From contig URHI01000011.1 of NCBI GenBank assembly GCA_900547565.1, positions 1 through 25,974 of the forward strand: a stretch of 25,974 nucleotides of DNA, given 5' to 3'. The position numbers were made by a program, and so were the translations under genes. Position 1 is the first letter of the stretch. Each line of letters begins with the position of its first letter. Under the pieces are notes generated by a model. It was not told the DNA's origin. It made no database searches and was given only the letters and a program-made list of their open reading frames with translations. Positions 20,516 through 25,974 of this stretch are shown one piece after another. The DNA is from an uncultured Eubacteriales bacterium. Lineage in GTDB: Bacteria; Bacillota; Clostridia; Oscillospirales; CAG-272.

Positions 20516-23092
20516 ATGAACACACAAAAATTGACACAAAAAAGCATTGAGGCTGTCAACCGTGCACAGGCTATCGCGGCCGATAACGGAAATCGTCAGC
20601 TCGAACAGGCGCACTTCCTTTCGGCACTGATAGGTCAGGAGGGCGGCATCGCCCGTGAGTTGATAAAAAAATGCGGCGGCTCGCCGGACGACATGATTTC
20701 CAGGCTCGATGATATTATAAGCCGTTATCCCAAGGTCAGCGGTGACGGAGGTTTTTACATTTCTCAATCCGCCGACCGCGCGTTAAACGAGGCCGAAAAA
20801 ATTGCCGCCCGTATGGGCGACGAGTATATCTCGGTTGAGCATATACTTATGGGTATTGTTGAATGTGCCGATCGTGATATAAAGCAGCTGTTGAGCGAGG
20901 TAAACATCAGCAAGGATCAACTACTGGCGGCTCTTAAGGAGTTCCGCGGCAATCGCCGTGTGACCGGCGACAACCCCGAGGACACATATAATGCTTTGGC
21001 AAAGTACGGCACTGACCTGGTAGAGCGCGCACGTGCACAAAAGCTCGATCCCGTAATAGGCCGTGATGAGGAAATACGAAACGTAATCCGTATTTTGTCG
21101 CGTAAGACCAAAAACAATCCTTGCCTTATAGGTGAACCCGGCGTTGGCAAAACCGCAATTGCCGAGGGGCTGGCACAGCGCATAGTTCGCGGAGATGTGC
21201 CGGACAATCTTAAGGACCGCACAGTATTTTCTCTTGATATGGGCGCACTTATTGCCGGCGCAAAATTCAGAGGTGAGTTTGAGGAGCGGCTCAAAGCCGT
21301 GCTTGAGGACATACGCAAGAGTGATGGCCGTATAATACTGTTTATAGATGAGCTTCACACTATTGTCGGAGCAGGCAAAACCGAAGGATCTATGGACGCT
21401 GGCAACCTGCTAAAGCCTATGCTGGCGCGTGGCGAGCTACACTGTATCGGTGCTACAACGCTCAACGAATACCGTTTGTATATTGAAAAGGATGCCGCGC
21501 TGGAGCGCCGTTTCCAGCCTGTGATGGTGGATGAGCCGAGTGTAGAGGATACTATTTCAATACTGCGTGGTCTTAAGGAGCGGTATGAGGTGTACCACGG
21601 AGTAAAAATTCACGATAACGCGCTTATCGCGGCAGCCACGCTTTCATCGCGCTACATTGCAGACAGATTTTTGCCCGACAAGGCAATCGACCTGGTCGAC
21701 GAGGCTTGTGCGCTTATCAAAACCGAGATGAATTCAATGCCTGCCGAAATGGACGAGCTGCAAAGACGTATTATGCAGCTTGAAATTGAGGAGGCGGCTC
21801 TTAAAAAGGAAACCGACAAGCTGTCGGTTGAACATCTGTCCGAAATTCAAAAGGAGCTGTCCGAAAAACGTGAAAGCTTCAATGAAATGAAGGCAAAATG
21901 GGACAATGAAAAAAGCTCTATCGACAAGGTCAGCGAGCTGCGCCGTAAGATCGAGCAAACTAACGCCGACATTGAAAAAGCGCAGAACGAGTATGATCTC
22001 AGCCGTGCGGCAGAACTTAAATACGGAGTCCTTCCGGGCCTGACAAGCGAGCTTGAAGCAGAGGAGGCAAAGAGTGGCAAGGAAACCAAGCTGCTCCGAA
22101 ACAGCGTAACGGAGGAAGAAATAGCTAAGATCGTAGCGCGCTGGACGGGAATACCGGTGGCAAAATTGCTTGAAAGTGAGCGTAAAAAGCTGTTGTCAAT
22201 GCCGGAGATACTGCACCGCCGTGTTGTCGGGCAGGACGAGGCAGTTCAGATCGTTAGCAATGCAATACTGCGTTCACGTGCCGGCATACAGGACCCCAAC
22301 CGCCCGATAGGCTCGTTTATGTTCCTTGGACCTACCGGTGTCGGTAAAACAGAGCTGGCAAAGGCACTGGCTGAGGCCCTGTTTGATGACGAAAAGAACA
22401 TTATTCGTATCGACATGAGCGAATACATGGAAAAGTTCTCAGTGTCGAGACTTATAGGTGCACCTCCAGGATATGTAGGTTACGATGAGGGTGGTCAGCT
22501 GACCGAAGCGGTTCGCCGGCGTCCGTATGCCGTAGTGCTTTTCGATGAAATTGAGAAAGCACACCCCGACGTGTTCAATCTGCTGCTGCAGGTGCTGGAC
22601 GACGGCCGTATTACCGACAGTCAGGGTAGAACGGTGGATTTCAAGAACACAATTATCATCATGACATCTAACCTCGGATCGGATATCATACTTGATGGCA
22701 TAACACCCGAAGGCACTATCGGCGAACATGCTAAGGCAGGAGTCACTGAGCTGCTTCGCCGCAGCTTCCGCCCTGAATTTCTCAACCGGATCGACGAGGT
22801 CGTATTCTACAAGCCCTTGACCCGTGATGACATTTACGCTATTGCAGACCTTATGTTTGACAGCCTACGCCGCCGCCTTGCGGATATGAGGCTTAGGCTG
22901 GAGGTCACTGATGCAGCCAAGAATTATATCATTGATTCGGGCTACGATCCGATATACGGTGCACGTCCGCTAAAGAGGTTTATTCAGTCCAAGGCCGAAA
23001 CAGTGGTGGCTCAGTATATTGTCGCCTCTGACCCTGCGCCGGATTCCACACTGACGTTGGATTTCAACGGAACAGATCTGCTTGTAAGATAA
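20516..23092 (+). CDS. clpB: ATP-dependent disaggregase ClpB
   Basis: ClpB, with DnaK, pulls apart protein aggregates. The 858-residue protein has the Clp N domain (about 1-145) and a first AAA+ domain with Walker A GEPGVGKT (206-213) and Walker B ILFIDELHT. The coiled-coil M domain (about 400-525, rich in Glu and Lys) distinguishes ClpB from ClpC and ClpA. A second AAA+ domain follows, with Walker A GPTGVGKT (605-612), and then the C-terminal small domain (GYDPIYGARPLKRFIQ). Length is normal. GGGAGG precedes the ATG. Regulation is by the perfect CIRCE about 100 bases upstream, placing clpB in the HrcA regulon. It is a single-gene unit ending at the hairpin at 23107-23136. Confidence 0.98.
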   Translation: MNTQKLTQKSIEAVNRAQAIAADNGNRQLEQAHFLSALIGQEGGIARELIKKCGGSPDDMISRLDDIISRYPKVSGDGGFYISQSADRALNEAEKIAARMGDEYISVEHILMGIVECADRDIKQLLSEVNISKDQLLAALKEFRGNRRVTGDNPEDTYNALAKYGTDLVERARAQKLDPVIGRDEEIRNVIRILSRKTKNNPCLIGEPGVGKTAIAEGLAQRIVRGDVPDNLKDRTVFSLDMGALIAGAKFRGEFEERLKAVLEDIRKSDGRIILFIDELHTIVGAGKTEGSMDAGNLLKPMLARGELHCIGATTLNEYRLYIEKDAALERRFQPVMVDEPSVEDTISILRGLKERYEVYHGVKIHDNALIAAATLSSRYIADRFLPDKAIDLVDEACALIKTEMNSMPAEMDELQRRIMQLEIEEAALKKETDKLSVEHLSEIQKELSEKRESFNEMKAKWDNEKSSIDKVSELRRKIEQTNADIEKAQNEYDLSRAAELKYGVLPGLTSELEAEEAKSGKETKLLRNSVTEEEIAKIVARWTGIPVAKLLESERKKLLSMPEILHRRVVGQDEAVQIVSNAILRSRAGIQDPNRPIGSFMFLGPTGVGKTELAKALAEALFDDEKNIIRIDMSEYMEKFSVSRLIGAPPGYVGYDEGGQLTEAVRRRPYAVVLFDEIEKAHPDVFNLLLQVLDDGRITDSQGRTVDFKNTIIIMTSNLGSDIILDGITPEGTIGEHAKAGVTELLRRSFRPEFLNRIDEVVFYKPLTRDDIYAIADLMFDSLRRRLADMRLRLEVTDAAKNYIIDSGYDPIYGARPLKRFIQSKAETVVAQYIVASDPAPDSTLTLDFNGTDLLVR

Positions 23093-23106
23093 ACAGTCAC
23101 AAACAT

Positions 23107-23136
23107 AAAACGCCCGGGAGTATTCCCGGGCGTTTT
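23107..23136. terminator. Strong bidirectional terminator
   Basis: AAAACGCCCGGGA and TCCCGGGCGTTTT form a perfect 13-pair stem around a four-base loop. It lies between the convergent clpB and solute-binding protein genes and works for both. Confidence 0.93.
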
Positions 23137-23152
23137 ATGTTTAAGTGTCCTG

Positions 23153-24664
23153 TCAATCAAACGATTTGTTGAGGTTAATTACCATACGATTGAGCATCTT
23201 TGTCTGAGTCTGTGCCTGACTTGCCCAACCATCTCCGCTGATGCACGCCTTTGACCACAACTCACTCATGGTATTGAGCCTTGCACCGAATATGCGGCCG
23301 AGGTCAAACACTATATTGCTTCTGATAATGTCAAAGCACTGTGCCGTTTTGTCAACCGAGGAATATTTGTACTTCATATTGACTTCAAATATTGCGGGCG
23401 TAGTGAGTTGATATCCGTAATAGCCGAGACACTCAAGTACGGCTGTGGCCATGGACTGGTTTTCGCTGCCCTTCATTACTTCGTACAGCGTAAAGGGGTT
23501 GCCGACGGTCGTATAATACGATACCTGGTTCTCATCGTATTTGGGAACCGGAACGACGCCATATTTAAATGAAGCGCCGTTGAGTCCGCATGTATGATGA
23601 TTGTCGGCGATATAAATGCGGTTCTGGGTGAACAGACTGTGCCCATCTGCAAAGGTTTTGTTTACATTGCCGTTATTGTTTTCGGTATAGCAATTTCCGG
23701 TTGCAAACCATTCTGTAATTTTTTGCGCTAAATTGATCGATTTCTCTGAGGCGTAGTCGTCCGAAACCTTCATGTAACCGTCGGCGTCTTTATCTATCCA
23801 CTTCATTCCGGCGGCGCTGTAAAATGAGTCGGCGTGAAAGAACAGCGTACTCAGACCGAAAAAGTCACCGTAGTCAACTATTGAGTTGGAGTTGAGATCC
23901 TGATAAGTATCAGCTGTCATGGCTATCATTTTATCAATGGTCCATGTGCCGTTCAGCGCGAGGTCGGTGGGATCTTCAAGTCCGCGGTCCTCTATCATGT
24001 CCATGTTGTAATACACACCGTACATGAAATGCAATGTATTTGTCGAGATATCACCCGATATGAAATACATTCCTTTTCCTATGGTTGAGGTTTCCACCAT
24101 TGTAGACGGCCACCAGGGCTTGCTCATGTCAAGATAACTGTCATCGATATCGAGCAGGTTCTCGGACATGCCACCTGCGGCCACGACGGCACCTGTACGG
24201 CTGTGTGAGGCCAGTATGTTGTAGATCTTTTCGCCGGCGTTATAGCTGTTCTGAACCTTTTTCAAATAATCGGTACTGTTTGAAACATTTCCAGCGGTTC
24301 CTATGTAATTCAGCTTGACAGAGAGCTGATCTTCGACTGCAAGATTGCGGGCATGTATGGCGTCATTGACATTGTCTCCGGTGATGCTGTCGGAAAAAAA
24401 CTCTGCGCGTTCAACATCCTCCCAGTACAATGTAGTCACCTGTGCGTCTTTGAAATCCAGCTTGGGTAAAGAAAGTTGGACTTCGGGGTTGGATGTGTCA
24501 ATGAAAGTGCTTTCTGCGGGAGTCGTCTGATCGTCAATATCATTGGAGGATGCGGTTGTGTGCTGTTCGTTCGGATTGTCGGTCCGGTTGTTTGCACACG
24601 CGATTGCTCCTATACACATGACAAAACAAAGCAGTAAAGAGGCGATACGTAGAGCCGATTTCAT
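23153..24664 (-). CDS. Extracellular solute-binding lipoprotein (ABC importer, probable sugar type)
   Basis: The 503-residue precursor has a lipoprotein signal ending near GAIAC (Cys23) and an acidic Ser/Thr-rich linker. A family-1-like solute-binding fold follows (for example MSKPWWP about 180-186 and a mature segment GKGMYFISGDIS about 196-207). Two calcium-loop-like motifs are visible: DLNSNSIVDYGD (256-267) and DKDADGYMKVSD (291-302). Such loops are common in sugar-binding lipoproteins of gut Clostridia. No permease or ATPase gene adjoins it, so it must use a transporter encoded elsewhere. AGGAGG precedes the ATG at 24664; an ATG 54 bases upstream would spoil the signal peptide. It diverges from the second FAD oxidoreductase. 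Confidence 0.88.
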   Translation of the reverse strand: MKSALRIASLLLCFVMCIGAIACANNRTDNPNEQHTTASSNDIDDQTTPAESTFIDTSNPEVQLSLPKLDFKDAQVTTLYWEDVERAEFFSDSITGDNVNDAIHARNLAVEDQLSVKLNYIGTAGNVSNSTDYLKKVQNSYNAGEKIYNILASHSRTGAVVAAGGMSENLLDIDDSYLDMSKPWWPSTMVETSTIGKGMYFISGDISTNTLHFMYGVYYNMDMIEDRGLEDPTDLALNGTWTIDKMIAMTADTYQDLNSNSIVDYGDFFGLSTLFFHADSFYSAAGMKWIDKDADGYMKVSDDYASEKSINLAQKITEWFATGNCYTENNNGNVNKTFADGHSLFTQNRIYIADNHHTCGLNGASFKYGVVPVPKYDENQVSYYTTVGNPFTLYEVMKGSENQSMATAVLECLGYYGYQLTTPAIFEVNMKYKYSSVDKTAQCFDIIRSNIVFDLGRIFGARLNTMSELWSKACISGDGWASQAQTQTKMLNRMVINLNKSFD

Positions 24665-24741
24665 AAAAAGATACTCCTCCTGAATTATTATTAAGATCCG
24701 CCATGGATATCCTGACAATCATGGCAAATTTATTTAATTTT

Positions 24742-24770
24742 ATTATAGCATGCCTGCACATCAAAGTCAA
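24742..24770 (-). promoter_or_regulatory. Sigma-A promoter of the solute-binding protein gene
   Basis: On the minus strand TTGACT (24770-24765), 17 bp, TATAAT (24747-24742). The leader is about 70 bases. Confidence 0.85.
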
Positions 24771-24825
24771 TACAGTTTTAATTCGTATATAAATGTAAAA
24801 TGTTGTAATATGTTCGTTATAGCAC

Positions 24826-24854
24826 TTGATAAAATATGAAAAGAAGTGTATAAT
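24826..24854 (+). promoter_or_regulatory. Sigma-A promoter of the second FAD oxidoreductase gene
   Basis: TTGATA (24826-24831), 17 bp, TATAAT (24849-24854). The predicted start near 24861 gives a leader of about 75 bases that holds two hairpins. Confidence 0.8.
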
Positions 24855-24871
24855 ATCATTAATATGAAAAA

Positions 24872-24920
24872 AGAGCCTTACCGGGCTCAAATCAACATTT
24901 TCATACGCCGCGGTAACGCG
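24872..24920 (+). promoter_or_regulatory. Two-hairpin leader before the second FAD oxidoreductase
   Basis: GAGCC/GGCTC (loop TTACCG, about 24872-24887) and CCGCG/CGCGG (loop GTAA, about 24907-24920) are adjacent hairpins in the predicted leader, just before the ribosome binding site (24925-24930). The loops are complementary (TTAC with GTAA), and TTACCG can also pair with CGGTAA across the second hairpin. A loop-loop contact or an alternative fold is possible. I do not match it to a known riboswitch class. Confidence 0.35.
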
Positions 24921-24936
24921 GTACGGAGGAAACACA

Positions 24937-25974
24937 GTGAAAAGGACAAACGAGAGATTCAGCCGTGTGAAATATGAACTGGTGGTTGTCGGTGGCGGAA
25001 TGTCCGGAATATGTGCTGCAATGGCGGCTGCCAGACATGGGGTCAAGGTTGCGCTGGTTCACGCAAGACCGGTGCTCGGTGGAAATGCTTCGAGTGAAAT
25101 CCGCATACATATATCCGGGGCGGATCAGAGTCTGCGTCAGCCCGAGTACGCCGAGACCGGACTGGTGTATGAGCTGATGCTTGAAAACAAGGCGCGCAAC
25201 GATTACTTCAACTATTCGATCTGGGATTCGGTACTGCTGGAGAAGGTGAAGGATGAGAAAAATCTTGATCTTTATCTCAACACGGTAATGTATGATTGCG
25301 AAACCGATGGAGACCGGATAACATCGATCAGCTGTGTCCAGGAAACTACCGAAATGCGGTATTGCTTTGAGGCTCCGCTGTTTGTTGATGCAACCGGTAA
25401 CGGTACGCTTGGCTATTATGCAGGTGCCGAATACCGGCAGGGAAGTGAGTCCCGCGCTCAGACAGGCGAGCCGCACGCCCCCGAGAAGCCCAACAATGAT
25501 CGTATGGGCAATACCGTGCTGATGAAAGCGGTCGATATGGGGCATCCGGTCAAGTTCACTCCTCCGGCATTCGCTAAAAAGCTGACAGAGGAACAGCTGA
25601 GATATCGTATGCACTGTGCAAAGCATAAAATAGATTCCAGCATGGCACCCGATCCCGAGGAGTGGCTGCGTCTGTCCGGCACGAGCTGCCGCGGAGTTGA
25701 CTACGGATATTGGTGGCTGGAGCTTATGGGTGACAAGGACGATATTATTCCGGATTTTGAAAATATTCGTGATGATCTTATAGCTTATGCCTACGGCTTG
25801 TGGGATCACATCAAAAATGGCGGAGACCATGGTGCGGAAAACTATGCCCTTGAATGGGTGGGTGCGCTTCCCGGCATGCGCGAGAGCCGCAGGCTTATGG
25901 GCGACTATGTGCTGTCCGAAACTGATATACTTGAGCATCGCCAATTTGAAGACGCAGTGGCATATGGCGGCTGG
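24937..25974 (+). CDS. FAD-dependent oxidoreductase, 3' end outside window (second copy type)
   Basis: The gene starts at GTG 24937, with GGAGGA six bases upstream, and stays open for 346 codons to the window end. The dinucleotide motif VVGGGMSG lies at residues 17-24. PVLGGNASSEIR, GDHGAEN and GMRESRR follow in the same order and spacing as in the oxidoreductase at 17430-19247, and the last residues seen (VAYGGW) align with that protein's residue 315-320. The two are clearly paralogues, though diverged. The family is FAD_oxidored (PF12831); substrate unknown. It diverges from the solute-binding lipoprotein, so both may serve the same nutrient. A long frame on the opposite strand here is a shadow. 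Confidence 0.92.
   Translation, partial: MKRTNERFSRVKYELVVVGGGMSGICAAMAAARHGVKVALVHARPVLGGNASSEIRIHISGADQSLRQPEYAETGLVYELMLENKARNDYFNYSIWDSVLLEKVKDEKNLDLYLNTVMYDCETDGDRITSISCVQETTEMRYCFEAPLFVDATGNGTLGYYAGAEYRQGSESRAQTGEPHAPEKPNNDRMGNTVLMKAVDMGHPVKFTPPAFAKKLTEEQLRYRMHCAKHKIDSSMAPDPEEWLRLSGTSCRGVDYGYWWLELMGDKDDIIPDFENIRDDLIAYAYGLWDHIKNGGDHGAENYALEWVGALPGMRESRRLMGDYVLSETDILEHRQFEDAVAYGGW

Noticed and set aside
24901..25944. Long open frame of about 347 codons on the minus strand
   Set aside because: It lies wholly antisense to the FAD oxidoreductase starting at GTG 24937, whose motifs are unmistakable. The minus translation has no recognisable domain; it is a by-product of codon bias.
1..25974. 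CRISPR arrays, tRNA or rRNA genes, insertion sequences
   Set aside because: Reading through the gaps showed no regularly spaced direct repeats, cloverleaf-like segments, rRNA signatures, transposase motifs or terminal inverted repeats.

Overview
The window looks like a chromosomal segment of an uncultured, probably gut-associated, spore-forming member of the Clostridia (Bacillota), perhaps near Oscillospiraceae. The grounds are nrdR, a DUF6514-like small protein, consensus sigma-A promoters and AGGAGG-type ribosome binding sites throughout, a perfect HrcA/CIRCE operator in front of clpB, a CotF-like coat/ferritin-like protein, a TPR plus DUF4037 pair, a heterodimeric ABC exporter, and lipoprotein solute-binding proteins. 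Base composition is moderate and even, except for an AT-rich first 200 bases. I saw no rRNA, tRNA, CRISPR array, transposase or prophage cluster.

Layout. 1-115 is the tail of an unrecognised gene. 205-531 is a DUF6514-like gene. 671-1911 is a two-gene unit of nrdR and a DUF5131 (phage Gp37/Gp68 family) three-cysteine protein with a 4-base overlap and a terminator. 2102-3590 is a three-gene unit from a perfect sigma-A promoter: a small membrane protein, a GNAT acetyltransferase and a PAP2 phosphatase. 3709-5459 is a tightly coupled TPR plus DUF4037 (nucleotidyltransferase-like) pair. 5541-8132 (minus) encodes a large lipoprotein with LamG-like and GDPD domains. It diverges from a glutaminase-A-like (DUF4965 family) gene at 8257-10170, and the two promoters stand back to back with only 6 bp between their -35 boxes. 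10257-11809 (minus) is an ECF sigma factor with its membrane anti-sigma partner. Divergent from that, 11971-15655 encodes the two halves of an ABC exporter. 15717-17364 (minus) holds a small membrane protein, a TauE/SafE permease and a CotF-like protein.

The last third looks like a catabolic neighbourhood interrupted by a chaperone gene. A FAD-dependent oxidoreductase (17430-19247, minus) is divergent from an AraC-type regulator (19387-20298). clpB (20516-23092) follows under CIRCE control. Then comes a solute-binding lipoprotein (23153-24664, minus), divergent from a second, related FAD oxidoreductase that starts at a GTG at 24937 and runs off the window end. The two oxidoreductases share many motifs, so with the AraC regulator and the binding protein they may belong to one uptake/oxidation pathway for an unidentified, probably carbohydrate-related, substrate. 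This is inference.

Almost every transcription unit can be bounded: promoters with TTGACA-like and TATAAT-like boxes at 17-bp spacing precede most units, and strong hairpins close them. No stretch longer than 300 bases lacks a gene. The best candidates for under-described biology are the TPR/DUF4037 pair, the nrdR/DUF5131 coupling with possible NrdR boxes upstream, the shared divergent promoter at 8164-8227, and the two-hairpin leader before the second FAD oxidoreductase.
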